Position numbers and translations under genes: made by a program. From Erythrobacter donghaensis (lineage in GTDB: Bacteria > Pseudomonadota > Alphaproteobacteria > Sphingomonadales > Sphingomonadaceae), in contig NZ_LSJS01000047.1 in NCBI RefSeq assembly GCF_001557325.1, positions 1 to 63,722 on the forward strand: a stretch of DNA of 63,722 nt, given 5' to 3'. Numbering within the stretch: the stretch's first letter is position 1; each line of letters starts with the position of its first letter. Below are positions 37,661-47,530 of the stretch, piece by piece. The notes beneath the pieces were generated by a model. That model was not told the DNA's origin and ran no database searches. It was given only the letters and a program-made list of their open reading frames with translations.

Positions 37661-38326
37661 TCAGGTCGGGCGGTTCGCCGAATAGGTGGTGCAACGCGCC
37701 ACCGGGCCGCCGGTGTAGAGCTGCGTCAGATCGCGGTTGTCGCGCACGTTGAAGGCGGCCGTGTAGACGATCTGCTGGTTGTCGAAGAGGTTCATCGGGG
37801 TAATCGAGCGGAAGTTGTAGGCGACCTCGACAAACATCACCGCCGTGCCGGCCGATGCGGTGATGTAGCGCCCCGGCACGCCCATGCCCGGAAAGCTGGT
37901 GCCGGTCGCGCCCTCGCCCTGCAACCCGAAGGACGAGTTGTAGACCTTCGCCCCGCGGCAACGCTGCCAGGCAATCCATTGCCCGCCTTGCGCGTTCTGC
38001 TGGAGGCTGGAGATGATGACCCGGCCCTGCTGGTAGATCGCGATGTTCTCGCCCAGCTTCTCGGCGCCCAGCAAGGTGTCCACGATGTCCCGCTCGTAGA
38101 CCCGCCGGGCCACCAGCGAATCCTCGTCACCCACGCGCGAGGCATTGTCGGCCACCTGCATCGCGATCTGGCTGACCTGGAGGTGGGTGATCACAAGGAG
38201 GGCGGTGTCCGTCCCGAGCATGCCCATGCCCAGCACCAGCGGTGCGGCGAAGGCGAACTCGACCATCGCGAGGCCCGAGACATCCTGCCTCAGCCGCCGC
38301 AGAATCGGGCGCAACGAGCAGTTCAT
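37661..38326 (-). CDS. TadE/TadG-type pilus assembly protein
   Basis: A 221-residue pseudopilin-like protein. A basic leader (RRLRQDVSGLAMVEFAFAAP) with the TadE signature G-x-x-x-V-E-F and a single hydrophobic helix is followed by an extracytoplasmic domain. Such proteins are minor components of tight-adherence (Flp) pili. The start overlaps the previous gene by four bases (ATGA). The three genes together lack the Tad motor, prepilin peptidase and secretin, which must be elsewhere if functional. Confidence 0.87.
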   Translation of the reverse strand: MNCSLRPILRRLRQDVSGLAMVEFAFAAPLVLGMGMLGTDTALLVITHLQVSQIAMQVADNASRVGDEDSLVARRVYERDIVDTLLGAEKLGENIAIYQQGRVIISSLQQNAQGGQWIAWQRCRGAKVYNSSFGLQGEGATGTSFPGMGVPGRYITASAGTAVMFVEVAYNFRSITPMNLFDNQQIVYTAAFNVRDNRDLTQLYTGGPVARCTTYSANRPT

Positions 38327-38943
38327 GTGCAGTTCCTCACGGTCGGGTTGATGTTGCTGCCCTGATCGAAAGGCTGACGCCGCAGCACCGTCGAGGCGGA
38401 CAGGGTGACATTGGCGGGCAGACCGATCATCCCGAACATCGGGAACAGCCGCGGATAGCTGACATTGGTGGTGAAGAGCATGACGTCGCGCGCTGTCCCG
38501 ATCCCGCTCTGACCGCGATAGACATCCCAGATCGAGTTGTTGTTCGCATCCTCGTAGGGCTCGCCATTGTTGCAGCGCCCGTTATTGTCCATGTCGGTGT
38601 AGGGCTCGGGCTCGTTCACGTCCTTGAAGTCGTCGAAGGCCGACCTGGTGAAGGTGATCGTCGCGCCGTTGGGCATCACCGTACGGATCTGGTCCTGCAC
38701 GCGGGTATCGATCGTGTTCGCCGAGACCGCGGCCGATTCCAGCGTATAGTCGCGCGCAGCCTTCTGCATCGCGCCGTGGAGCACGGCGCTCGTGTATTGC
38801 GTGTGCGCGATGTCGAACAGCCCCATCAGCATCAGGATCAGGACCGGGCCGACGATCGCGAACTCGACCAGCGTGACACCTTCGCGGTTCCGGCGCAGTT
38901 GCCGCAGGACCGCATGGGCGATGAAGAGCCGCCGCCGGATCAT
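38323..38943 (-). CDS. TadE-like pilus protein with Asp/Asn-rich loops
   Basis: 206 residues. After RRNREGVTLVEFAIVGPVL, the TadE-like prepilin signature, and one membrane helix (LILMLMGLFDIAH) comes an extracytoplasmic domain. It contains two acidic loops, DMDNNGRCNNGEPY and DANNNSIWD, which resemble calcium-binding EF-hand/dockerin-type loops in their Asp/Asn/Gly spacing. Start and stop overlap the neighbours as ATGA. I trimmed the longer open frame to ATG 38943 because the extra part lies antisense-phase over the TadG gene. Confidence 0.85.
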   Translation of the reverse strand: MIRRRLFIAHAVLRQLRRNREGVTLVEFAIVGPVLILMLMGLFDIAHTQYTSAVLHGAMQKAARDYTLESAAVSANTIDTRVQDQIRTVMPNGATITFTRSAFDDFKDVNEPEPYTDMDNNGRCNNGEPYEDANNNSIWDVYRGQSGIGTARDVMLFTTNVSYPRLFPMFGMIGLPANVTLSASTVLRRQPFDQGSNINPTVRNCT

Positions 38944-40898
38944 TGCGTGAGCCTCAGCGCCGCGATCTTCTGGGCGATTTCGCGGAAGCGCGCGGTGAGC
39001 GTGGCGTTGTCGGCGGCCTGGAAGGCGCGTCCGGGCGAGGCGCAGGTGGTCAGGTCGGCGGTCAGCGTGGTGCCGAAGGCGACGACCCAGACCGTGATGT
39101 TTTCCTGCTGCGCCGCGCGGCAGATCGCCAGCATGCGTTGGCGGCGGCGATTGAACTCGCGTCCGCTGTTGCCGTCGCCGCTGATCCGGCGATCCCACCA
39201 CTCGATCCCGTGGGTCGAGTAGTTCTCGACGTTGTTGACCTGCGCACCGTCGGTCATGAACACGATGTGGCGCGAGATCGGATCTCCGTTGGGGGCGGAG
39301 GTGTTCTCGGAAGCGAACATCCCGCGCGGCGAGATGAAGCGCGAACCCCACAGCATGCCGATGTCGTGATAGGTGTTCCCGCTCGGCGTCAGGGCGTCGA
39401 CATAGGCCTGGAGGTCGTTGCGCGTGATGTCCGCCAGCTTGCGGGCGGCGCGCGGGCAGGTGAAGCCGGGGCGGGATTCGTCACCGGTCTGGTAGAACCA
39501 GGCAAGGTTGTTGCCGTTCGAATCCTCGCGCTTCCACACCGCGTTGATCAGCGCCGGCTTCCAGCGCTGCTCCTCGGTGGTGGGCACGAGGTTGATGTTG
39601 ATGTCGTGCGCGCCGGCGGGGATCGGGTCGTAGGTGTCGGTCAGGACGGTGGTCGGTTCCTCGATGCATCCGGTCCAGCTCACGCTGGTCATCGCGCCAT
39701 TGGCGCCGATCGGCAGGTCGATCGTGTTGTTGGTGTAGATGCTCGAGAAGTTGACCGTTTCCCAGCCGGCCGGGCTGCGCGCGGGGTTGGAAACGCCGCA
39801 CGGGTTCGCGGTTCCGGTGGTGACCGGGCAATAGACCCAGTCGCGGAACTGCGGGGTGACGTCAATCTGGTTCAGCTCTCGCGTCTTGCGCACCCGCGCG
39901 CGGCAGCCGGCACGATTATCCTCTTCGCCGTCCGGCCACTGGTCGAGAACGAATTCGGTCGGGCCAATGACCTCCCAGGTTTCCTCCGCATTGTTGATGG
40001 TCGTCGTGTAGGTGCCAGGGTAGTTCGTGCAGGCATTGCGTGCATTCGTGCCCTTGGTTCCCTCAGTCCTGAAACGGTAGCGGTCAGTGGTGGAGGAGCC
40101 GAAGTTATTGGTTGATCGCGGCAGCCATTCGACCTTGTCCGAATAGACGACCTCGTCGCCTTCGTTGTTGTTGGGGTAGGCCGCCTGATTGAAACGCGCG
40201 ACGCGCGACTGGTAGGTGTGGTTGTTCGCCATGTGGGCGCGCGGAATCGAGAAGCCCACGTTGACCTGCTGCGAATAGGGCACCATCCCGTAACGCACCT
40301 GGGCCGTCGGCGAGGTGGCGCTTTCCACCGTATCGTAGAAGCTCATCACCGCCGAGCGCAGCGCGACGATCTTCGATCCGCTGCCCGAGTTGCAATTGCT
40401 GCCGTCGGGGCAATCGGCCATCGACCCGGTTACGTCGAGCACGAACATGATGTCGGTGTTCGAGATGTTCACTTCTGCGGTGCAGGTGACCGAGAGCGGG
40501 AACTGGGTGTAGCCGAAGGCGGCCATGATGGTCGAGGGCAGGACGCCGCTCGCGGTTCCGGTCACCTTGCCTTGGGCGTCTGCGGCGTAGTTGCGGGTTC
40601 GGTTGGTGACCCCGAACATCCCGTCATTGAAGTTCTGATCGAAGAAGTTGAGGCCCTGCGTGCGCGCTGCGGTGGTCAACACCGTGGTATCCATTGCCCG
40701 CCGCGCCGCCAGCGCGCCCGCGTCGCAGGCGGCCTGCATGCGTGCGGAGGCCATGTAGTAGCGGCTCGCATCGATGCCGCCGCCGACCATCGCCATCATC
40801 GGGATCAGCGACGCTGCGGCAATCGCGAGCGTGTTGGCGGTCTTGTCGTGCAGCAGATTGTGCAAGAACGACGTTCTGGCCTGCATTTCTCGCCCCAT
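38940..40898 (-). CDS. TadG-like pilus protein with von Willebrand factor A domain
   Basis: About 652 residues. An N-terminal helix (TLAIAAASLIPMMAMVGGGI) of the TadG type precedes a vWA domain with the metal-binding MIDAS motif DVTGSMADC near residue 150 and a later MTDGAQVNNVENY. Between them lies a long insertion (about 230-480) rich in Trp, Asn and Thr with several cysteines. Such proteins are extracellular or periplasmic adhesion components of Tad pili. ATG 40898 has GGAAGGG upstream; ATG 40928 is an alternative. It is first in a three-gene coupled operon. Confidence 0.86.
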   Translation of the reverse strand: MGREMQARTSFLHNLLHDKTANTLAIAAASLIPMMAMVGGGIDASRYYMASARMQAACDAGALAARRAMDTTVLTTAARTQGLNFFDQNFNDGMFGVTNRTRNYAADAQGKVTGTASGVLPSTIMAAFGYTQFPLSVTCTAEVNISNTDIMFVLDVTGSMADCPDGSNCNSGSGSKIVALRSAVMSFYDTVESATSPTAQVRYGMVPYSQQVNVGFSIPRAHMANNHTYQSRVARFNQAAYPNNNEGDEVVYSDKVEWLPRSTNNFGSSTTDRYRFRTEGTKGTNARNACTNYPGTYTTTINNAEETWEVIGPTEFVLDQWPDGEEDNRAGCRARVRKTRELNQIDVTPQFRDWVYCPVTTGTANPCGVSNPARSPAGWETVNFSSIYTNNTIDLPIGANGAMTSVSWTGCIEEPTTVLTDTYDPIPAGAHDININLVPTTEEQRWKPALINAVWKREDSNGNNLAWFYQTGDESRPGFTCPRAARKLADITRNDLQAYVDALTPSGNTYHDIGMLWGSRFISPRGMFASENTSAPNGDPISRHIVFMTDGAQVNNVENYSTHGIEWWDRRISGDGNSGREFNRRRQRMLAICRAAQQENITVWVVAFGTTLTADLTTCASPGRAFQAADNATLTARFREIAQKIAALRLTQ

Positions 40899-40999
40899 CG
40901 CGTTGGTGCCCTTCCCTGTCGCCCGCATGAAAATCACGCGGGCATTCCAGATGCATCCTGAGCCCTTAACCCGGTTGGGTAAGCGGAATGCCAAAGAGC

Positions 41000-41007
41000 A
41001 TGGTTAA
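41000..41007 (-). promoter_or_regulatory. CtrA-like half-site upstream of the Tad operon
   Basis: The minus strand reads TTAACCAT, matching the half-site reported for the alphaproteobacterial cell-cycle regulator CtrA, about 100 bases upstream of the TadG start. A near-palindrome TTAACCCGGTTGGGTAA lies between (40966-40982). One half-site is weak evidence. Confidence 0.3.
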
Positions 41008-41109
41008 CGGAACCTTCTCCCTATCCCCGGGGGCGCCGCGCGTCCCGAACGTCCCGTGCAGGGACAGTTTGCTTGCCAGGCCGGCCATGGCACGGCTAAG
41101 CGCCGCCGC

Positions 41110-41772
41110 GTGACGCCCGAGGCCCCCGATCCGCTTTCCCCCGAAGCCGAACTGGCGCTGGCCTGGAGCGGGCCGAAGGTTCGCGCGCCGTTAAGCATAG
41201 CTCTTCAGCTTGATCGGAGACTGGCGCGGATCGTCGGGCGCACACAGGAGCCGGTGCTCGGGCAGATGCGCCTCGCATGGTGGCGCGAGGCGCTCGGCAA
41301 GCCGGTGGCCGGGCGGCCGCGCGGGGATGCGGTGCTCGACGGGATCGGTCGGCTCTGGCACGGGCGCGAAGCCTTTCTGGTGCAGATGGTTGATGGCTGG
41401 GAGGTTCTGGTTACCGCCGAGAGCCTCGGGCCCGCCGAGGCGGCGGTATTCGGGGAAGGGCGCGGCGCCTTCTTTGCCGGGCTAACCGATATGCCTGCCG
41501 AGGGCGCGCGCGCGGCGCGGCTTGCGGCGGCCGGTCGGCGCTGGGCGCTCGCCGATGCGGCAGCCGGGGTCTCGGATCCGGCGGAAGCCGCGGTTCTGGC
41601 CGAGGCCGGGCGGGCGGTTACAGCACCGGCGGGGCGAATCCCGCGCCCGCTCGCCGGACTGGCGGTACTCGAGGCGCTCGCCGTGCGCGCCCTGGCCCGC
41701 GGTGGGCGGCCGCTGATGGAAGGGCGCGGCGCCTCGCTCTCCGCGTTGCGCGCCGCTATCTTTCGCGCCTGA
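41110..41772 (+). CDS. Squalene/phytoene synthase-family protein
   Basis: About 220 residues with the family segment VLGQMRLAWWREALGKPVAG. True synthases are 270 residues or more and carry two Asp-rich motifs; neither DDxxD-type motif is visible here, so catalysis is doubtful. It resembles short NDUFAF6-like members common in Sphingomonadales. The start is uncertain: GTG 41110 gives M-TPEAPDPLSPEAELALAW, while GTG 41056 adds 18 residues; neither has a good ribosome site. No carotenoid genes are adjacent. Confidence 0.72.
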   Translation: MTPEAPDPLSPEAELALAWSGPKVRAPLSIALQLDRRLARIVGRTQEPVLGQMRLAWWREALGKPVAGRPRGDAVLDGIGRLWHGREAFLVQMVDGWEVLVTAESLGPAEAAVFGEGRGAFFAGLTDMPAEGARAARLAAAGRRWALADAAAGVSDPAEAAVLAEAGRAVTAPAGRIPRPLAGLAVLEALAVRALARGGRPLMEGRGASLSALRAAIFRA

Positions 41773-41821
41773 TTACGTGTATTTACGCGAGGGCTGATGG
41801 TTTCAAGAGGGGGGCAGACCC

Positions 41822-42286
41822 TTGCGACAAGCGGTGCTGGGAGTGCTGGCGGGCCTGGCCCTTGCCGGCGTGGGCGTGTTCTGGTGGCAGGGCCGCGCCG
41901 AAATCGAGCGCGGCGCCCCGCCGCCCGCCGTCACCCCGGCCAAGCCCGATCCGATGCAGCTCCCCACCGCCGATCCCGGCAGCCAGAAGGGCCCCGCGCC
42001 GCCCGAGCTGAGCGAGCTCGGCAAGGAGGAGCAGCGCTTCTTCCGCTATGACCGCAACCGCGACCGGGTGATCACCCGCGACGAGATGCTCTCGACCCGC
42101 ACCGACGGCTTCCGGACGCTCGACAAGGACGGCAACAACCTGCTCACTTTCGAGGAATGGGCGGTGACTACGGTCGACCGTTTCGCCGGGGCCGACCGGG
42201 ACGGTGACGGCAGGCTCACCCCGCGCGAATTCGCCGCGACCGCGCCAAGGCCCGCCCCGAAGAAGAAGCCCGCCTGCAAGTGCTGA
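41822..42286 (+). CDS. EF-hand calcium-binding protein
   Basis: 154 residues. An N-terminal hydrophobic segment (VLGVLAGLALAGVGVFWWQG) acts as an anchor or signal, followed by a Pro-rich spacer and three EF-hand loops: DRNRDRVITRDE, DKDGNNLLTFEE and DRDGDGRLTPRE. The first has Arg at normally small or acidic positions and is the most degenerate. A Lys-rich tail ends KKKPACKC. The start is TTG 41822 with GAGGGGGG upstream. Likely a periplasmic or surface Ca2+ binder; role unknown. Confidence 0.85.
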   Translation: MRQAVLGVLAGLALAGVGVFWWQGRAEIERGAPPPAVTPAKPDPMQLPTADPGSQKGPAPPELSELGKEEQRFFRYDRNRDRVITRDEMLSTRTDGFRTLDKDGNNLLTFEEWAVTTVDRFAGADRDGDGRLTPREFAATAPRPAPKKKPACKC

Positions 42287-42290
42287 CGGG

Positions 42291-43679
42291 TCAGGCGGGC
42301 ACAGCCTCGCGGCGGTGCTCGGCGATCCAGCGCGCGAGGTCTTCCTTGGCGCGGGCGGTGTAGGCCTCCTTGCGAACCTTCTTGCCGACCTCGTGCAAGG
42401 GCGGGAACAGGCCGAAATTGACGTTCATGGGCTGAAAGGTCTCGGCCTCGGCATCGCCGGTGATGTGGCCGAGGAGCGCGCCCAATGCGGTGGTTGCGGG
42501 GAGCGGCTGCCACGCCCGCCCGGCCAGCTCGGCCGCCGTCATCAGCCCCGCAACGAGGCCGATGGCGGCGCTCTCGACATAGCCCTCGCAGCCCGTCACT
42601 TGCCCAGCGAAGCGGATATGCGGCGCGGCCTTGAGCCGCAGCTGGCGGTCGAGCACTTGCGGCGAATTGAGGAAGGTGTTGCGGTGCAGCCCGCCCAATC
42701 GCGCGAACTCGGCATTCTCCAGCCCCGGGATGGTGCGGAACAGTTCCACCTGCGCGGCGTATTTGAGCTTGGTCTGGAACCCGACCATGTTCCACAGCGT
42801 GCCGAGCTTGTTGTCCTGGCGCAGCTGCACCACGGCATAGGGCCAGCGGCCTTGCGGGAATTCGGGGGTCACATCGAAGGGGTTGTCGAGCCCGACGCCC
42901 TTCATCGGCCCGAAGCGCAGCGTGTCGACGCCGCGTTCGGCCATCACCTCGATCGGCATGCAGCCGTCGAAATAGGGCGTGTCCTTCTCCCACTGCTTGA
43001 ATTCGGTCTTCTCGCCCTCGACCAGTCCCTTGTGGAAGGCGAGGTACTGCTCCTGCGTCATCGGGCAGTTGATGTAGTCGCCGCCTTCGTTCGAGGCTTC
43101 GGTGGCCTTGTTCCAGCGGGACTGGATCCAGACCTTGCTCATGTCGATCGAATCGAAGTGGACGATGGGCGCGATGGCATCGAAGAAGGCGAGCCGCTCG
43201 GAGCCGGTCGCGCGCACGATGCTCCCCGCCAGCGCCTCTGCCGTCAGCGGCCCGGTGGCGACGATGGTGAGGCCTGCTTGCGGCAGTTCGTCGACCCGCT
43301 CGCGCACGATGGTGACGTTGGGGTGCTGCGATAGCGCCCTTTCGACCTCGGCCGAAAAGACGTCGCGGTCGACCGCCATCGCGCTCCCCGCAGGCACCCG
43401 CGCGGCGTGCCCTGCGCGCATCACCAGCGAATCCAGCTGCCGCATCTCGTGATGGAGCAGCCCGACCGCGTTCTTGGTGTCGTCGTCGGAGCGGAAGGAG
43501 TTGGAGCACACCAGCTCGGCGAGGCCATCGGTCTGGTGCGCGGGCGTCATCTCGCCGCTCCCGCGCATCTCCGACAGGCGCACCCGCGCGCCTGCCTGCG
43601 CCAGCTGCCACGCCGCCTCGCTCCCGGCGAGGCCGCCGCCGATGATGTGAACGTCGTGCAAAGCTGCGGGTCGGGTCAT
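42291..43679 (-). CDS. trmFO: tRNA (uracil-5-)-methyltransferase TrmFO
   Basis: The folate- and FAD-dependent enzyme making m5U54 in the T loop. The dinucleotide fold motif [21 protein letters not shown] is at the N-terminus, followed by [44 protein letters not shown] and the C-terminal [10 protein letters not shown]. 462 residues fits. The start ATG 43679 was chosen over the open extension to 43754, which overlaps the divergent gene. It ends five bases from the convergent EF-hand gene. Confidence 0.95.
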   Translation of the reverse strand: MTRPAALHDVHIIGGGLAGSEAAWQLAQAGARVRLSEMRGSGEMTPAHQTDGLAELVCSNSFRSDDDTKNAVGLLHHEMRQLDSLVMRAGHAARVPAGSAMAVDRDVFSAEVERALSQHPNVTIVRERVDELPQAGLTIVATGPLTAEALAGSIVRATGSERLAFFDAIAPIVHFDSIDMSKVWIQSRWNKATEASNEGGDYINCPMTQEQYLAFHKGLVEGEKTEFKQWEKDTPYFDGCMPIEVMAERGVDTLRFGPMKGVGLDNPFDVTPEFPQGRWPYAVVQLRQDNKLGTLWNMVGFQTKLKYAAQVELFRTIPGLENAEFARLGGLHRNTFLNSPQVLDRQLRLKAAPHIRFAGQVTGCEGYVESAAIGLVAGLMTAAELAGRAWQPLPATTALGALLGHITGDAEAETFQPMNVNFGLFPPLHEVGKKVRKEAYTARAKEDLARWIAEHRREAVPA

Positions 43680-43747
43680 GGTGAGCCGCGTAATTGCGTG
43701 ATAGCCCCGCGGCAAGTCCCAAGGGACGGGCAAGGGCAAAGGACGAC

Positions 43748-44413
43748 ATGGCAAAGGGTGCGTTGATCGAACAAAGGCCGTGGCTGCTGGCGAGCATCGC
43801 TGCCTCGGTCGCCTACTATTTCCTGCGCGACAATCCGGTCGGCGAGGGCACCTGGGGACTTGCGCTGAAGGGCGCGAGTGTCGGGCTGCTGGCGCTCTAT
43901 GCGCTGCTGCGCATCCCGCGTGGCAAGCACCGTGCAGACGGGTTCCTGCTGGTGATCGCGCTCGCGCTGGCGGCCTGCGGCGATGTCGCGATCGAGCTCG
44001 ATTTCCTGATCGGCGGCGGGCTCTTCGCCGCGGCCCATGTGGTCGCGGTGGGGCTCTACCTCAGGAACCTGCACCAGCGCCCCTCGCCGGTGCAGAAGCT
44101 GATTGGAGCGGCGCTGCTGGTCGGCACCCCGCTGGCGAGCTGGCTGCTGAGCGGCAATGGCGAGATCGCGATCTATGCCGCCTTCCTCGGCGCGATGGCT
44201 TCGGCGGCATGGATGAGCCACTATCCGCGCTACCGGGTCGGCACCGGGGCGGTCCTGTTCGTCATCAGCGACTGGCTGATCTTCGCGCGGCAGGGCCCGC
44301 TCGACCTCGAGCCCGCCAACACGATCCTGATCTGGCCGCTCTACTACGCGGGCCAGATCATGATCGCGACCGGCATCATTCAGTGCATGCGGGGAGAGCA
44401 GCCCGTCAGGTGA
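43748..44413 (+). CDS. YhhN/TMEM86-family lysoplasmalogenase-like membrane protein
   Basis: A 221-residue integral membrane protein with about seven to eight helices. The family pattern is visible in [32 protein letters not shown] (D and AH positions), [14 protein letters not shown] and [14 protein letters not shown], which correspond to the conserved polar residues of the lysoplasmalogenase/YhhN group. AAAGGAC precedes ATG 43748. Bacterial members may cleave the vinyl-ether of lysoplasmalogens, but activity here is inferred. Its last eight bases overlap the gyrA 3' end. Confidence 0.85.
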   Translation: MAKGALIEQRPWLLASIAASVAYYFLRDNPVGEGTWGLALKGASVGLLALYALLRIPRGKHRADGFLLVIALALAACGDVAIELDFLIGGGLFAAAHVVAVGLYLRNLHQRPSPVQKLIGAALLVGTPLASWLLSGNGEIAIYAAFLGAMASAAWMSHYPRYRVGTGAVLFVISDWLIFARQGPLDLEPANTILIWPLYYAGQIMIATGIIQCMRGEQPVR

Positions 44414-47207
44414 TGGGCGGCTCGCCGTCATTCGCCATTTCGGCGGCGATGGCTTCCTCGGCCGGATTTTCCGGCTCGGTGGTGTCGTCGATCAGCGCCG
44501 CGCCGACGATATGTTCGCCCTTGGCGACATCGAAGATGCGCACGCCCGACGAGCCGCGACCCGAGATCGAGAAGCCCTTGTGTTCCTCGAACCCGCCCGG
44601 CGTGAGGTGTCGCAGGTCGATCCCGAGGCGGATCAGCTTGGCCTGATCGGTGACCAGCATCAGCTGCGAGCCGTGCTTGACCGGGAAGCTCGCCACGACG
44701 GGGCCATTGCGTTCCGGATTGCTCTCGGGCGTGCCGATGTTGGTGATCCCCTGTCCCCCGCGCGCAGTGGTGCGGTATTCGTAGGCCGAGGAAATCTTGC
44801 CATAGCCATTGGCGGTGATGGTGAGGATGAACTCCTCGCCTTCCGCCATCGCAGCGACCTGCTCAGCGGGGAGGGTGGGCGCCGCCCCGTTGTTCTTCCA
44901 CGCCGCCGCGCGCAGATAGGCCTCGCGGGTTTCCATGTCGGCGGTGAGCGGGTCGAGCACCGCCATTGAGACGACCTTGCCGCCCTTCTTGAGGCTCATG
45001 CCGCGCACGCCGATGCCGGTGCGGCTCTTGGTCTCGCGCGCGTCGGTGGCCGAGAAGCGGATCGCCTTGCCCGCATCGCTCGCAAGGAAGATCTGCTGGT
45101 TCTCGGTCAGCAATTGCACCCCGATCAGGCGGTCACCCGAGCCCTCGACGAAGCCCATCGCGTATTTGCCCGCAGTCGGGATGTTGGCGAAGGCGTCCAT
45201 CGAATTGCGGCGGACCATGCCCTGCTCGGTGGCGAAGACGATGTTGAGATTGGCCCAGGTCGCCTCGTCCTCGGGCAGTGGGAGGACGTTGGTGACGCGC
45301 TCCTCGTCGCCCAGGGGCAGGAGGTTGACCATCGGGCGGCCCTTGGTCTGGGGGCCGCCTTCGGGGAGCTTCCACACCTTCATCCGGTAGACCCGGCCCG
45401 TGTTGGTGAAGAACAGCACGGGGTTGTGGGTCGAGGTGACGAACAATTCGACCACCGCGTCCTCGTCCTTGGTCGCCATCCCTGAGCGGCCCTTGCCGCC
45501 GCGGGCCTGGGCGCGGAAGGCATCGAGCGGGGTGCGCTTGATGTAGCCGCCGTGGGTGACAGTGACGACCATGTCCTCGCGCTCGATCAGGTCCTCGTCC
45601 TCGAGGCCATCCCATGCCGGGGCGATCTCGGACAGGCGCGGGGTGGCGTAGGTGGCGCGGATCTCTTCAAGCTCGGTGCGCATCACGCCGTAGAGCTTCA
45701 CGCGGTCGGCGAGGATCGCGAGATATTCCTCGATCGAGAGCGCCAGTTCCTTGAGCTCGTCGCCGATCTCGTCGCGGCCCAGCGCGGTCAGGCGGTGGAG
45801 GCGCAGTTCGAGGATCGCCTTCACCTGCCGTTCGGACAGCTTATAGGTGCCGCCGCTTTCATCGGCATTGGGCTCGATCGCCTCGACCAGCCGGATGTAT
45901 TGCGCGATGTCGCCGATCGGCCATTCCTTGGCGAGCAGACGGCTGCGGGCCTCGGCCGGGTTGCGGGCCGAGCGGATCATCGCGACGACCTCGTCGAGGT
46001 TCGAGACCGCGACCACGAGCCCGAGCAACAGATGCGCGCGTTCGCGGGCCTTGTTGAGCTCGAACTTGGTGCGGCGGGTGATGACCTCCTCGCGGAAGGC
46101 GATGAAGCTCTGCACGATGTCGCGCAGGGTGAGCACCTCCGGGCGGCCGCCGCGGATCGCCAGCATGTTGGCGGGGAAGCTCGACTGCGCGGGGGTGTGG
46201 CGCCAGATCTGGTTGAGCACGACTTCGGGGGTCGCGTCGCGCTTCAGGTCGATCACCACGCGCACGCCTTCGCGCGAGGATTCGTCGCGGATGTCGCTGA
46301 TGCCCTCGATGCGCTTGTCCTTGGCGGCCTCGGCGATCTTTTCGACCAGGCCCGACTTGCCCACCTGATAGGGAATCGAGGTGAAGACGATGCTTTCGCG
46401 CCCCTCGCTCTTGGCGCCACGGGTGCTCTCGATCTCGTGCCGGCAGCGCATCAGGATCGACCCGCGCCCGGTGGTGTAGGCCATCCGCGCGCCGTGGGTG
46501 CCGAGGATTAGCGGCGCGGTGGGAAAATCGGGGCCGGGGATGAAGCGGATCAGCTCTTCCGAGGTGATGTGCGGGTTCTCGATGAAGGCGAGGCAGCCGT
46601 CGATCACTTCGCCGAGGTTGTGCGGCGGCACGTTGGTCGCCATGCCGACCGCGATCCCGCCCGCACCGTTGACGAGCAGGTTGGGGAAGCGCGCGGGCAG
46701 CACCGACGGCTCCTTGCGGGAACCATCGTAGTTGTCGGTGAAATCGACCGTGTCCTTGTCGAGATCGTCGAGCAGGCTGTTGGCCACCCGCGCCAGCCGC
46801 GCCTCGGTGTAGCGCATCGAGGCCGGGGGATCGGGGTCCATCGAGCCGAAATTGCCTTGGCCGTCGATCAGCGGCACGCGCATCGACCATGGCTGGGTCA
46901 TACGGGCGAGTGCGTCGTAGATCGCCGCATCGCCGTGGGGGTGGTAGTTGCCCATAACGTCGCCGACGATCTTCGCGCTCTTGCGGTAGGGCCGCCCGGC
47001 GACAAAGCCGCCTTCCTGGCTCGCGAACAGGATGCGGCGGTGGACGGGCTTCAACCCGTCGCGCACATCGGGCAGCGCGCGCGACACGATCACGCTCATT
47101 GCATAATCGAGATAGCTCGACTTCATCTCGTCGACGATGTCGATGCGATCGAAGCCGCCCAGGGGGGCGGGCGGGGTGGAATCGAGGATGTCGCTGTCGT
47201 CGCTCAA
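44406..47207 (-). CDS. gyrA: DNA gyrase subunit A
   Basis: Breaks and rejoins DNA for negative supercoiling. The catalytic tyrosine is in SMRYTEARLAR, the QRDR reads HPHGDAAIYDALARM, and the C-terminal wrapping domain has the GyrA box in QARGGKGRSG. 933 residues is normal. The E. coli Ser83 position is Ala, a natural state in several Alphaproteobacteria. The start is TTG 47207 (M-SDDSDILDST); no ATG exists before the conserved VDEMKSSYLDYAMSVI. It diverges from the TPR gene across a 323-base gap. Confidence 0.96.
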   Translation of the reverse strand: MSDDSDILDSTPPAPLGGFDRIDIVDEMKSSYLDYAMSVIVSRALPDVRDGLKPVHRRILFASQEGGFVAGRPYRKSAKIVGDVMGNYHPHGDAAIYDALARMTQPWSMRVPLIDGQGNFGSMDPDPPASMRYTEARLARVANSLLDDLDKDTVDFTDNYDGSRKEPSVLPARFPNLLVNGAGGIAVGMATNVPPHNLGEVIDGCLAFIENPHITSEELIRFIPGPDFPTAPLILGTHGARMAYTTGRGSILMRCRHEIESTRGAKSEGRESIVFTSIPYQVGKSGLVEKIAEAAKDKRIEGISDIRDESSREGVRVVIDLKRDATPEVVLNQIWRHTPAQSSFPANMLAIRGGRPEVLTLRDIVQSFIAFREEVITRRTKFELNKARERAHLLLGLVVAVSNLDEVVAMIRSARNPAEARSRLLAKEWPIGDIAQYIRLVEAIEPNADESGGTYKLSERQVKAILELRLHRLTALGRDEIGDELKELALSIEEYLAILADRVKLYGVMRTELEEIRATYATPRLSEIAPAWDGLEDEDLIEREDMVVTVTHGGYIKRTPLDAFRAQARGGKGRSGMATKDEDAVVELFVTSTHNPVLFFTNTGRVYRMKVWKLPEGGPQTKGRPMVNLLPLGDEERVTNVLPLPEDEATWANLNIVFATEQGMVRRNSMDAFANIPTAGKYAMGFVEGSGDRLIGVQLLTENQQIFLASDAGKAIRFSATDARETKSRTGIGVRGMSLKKGGKVVSMAVLDPLTADMETREAYLRAAAWKNNGAAPTLPAEQVAAMAEGEEFILTITANGYGKISSAYEYRTTARGGQGITNIGTPESNPERNGPVVASFPVKHGSQLMLVTDQAKLIRLGIDLRHLTPGGFEEHKGFSISGRGSSGVRIFDVAKGEHIVGAALIDDTTEPENPAEEAIAAEMANDGEPPIT

Positions 47208-47530
47208 GGTCGGGGCCGTTTCTGTGTGTGTTGGCGTGCCGTGTCAGGCGGGCCGGCCATAGCAGGGCCGGCAGGTTCCCTCCATTTAGGCACATGCCCG
47301 CAGTTTCGCCACTGCGGCACAGGAACACATCGCGAACCGGGCTCTTTTTTCCACACTTGCAGCCCGCGTTGGCGGGGCGGCGCGGGCGAGGGCATTCAAA
47401 GCCCGTTCAGCACGTGCCGCCTAGCGGCAATTGCAAATTCCGTGGGAGCCGTTCAAAGGCTTGCCCGGAAGTTCGCTGCAGGCCGCGCCGCCGATCAATC
47501 GGCTCGCCTGCGCTTCTTGTGGAGGATGCA
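47208..47530. other. 323-base divergent intergenic region, gyrA / TPR gene
   Basis: No protein or RNA gene is supported. It holds GGCCGGCcatagcaGGGCCGGC near 47262, a short inverted repeat that is not followed by T bases, a TTTTTT run near 47345, and a strong GGAGG five bases before the TPR start. Promoters for both genes must lie here, but I see no convincing -35/-10 pair. Confidence 0.5.
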
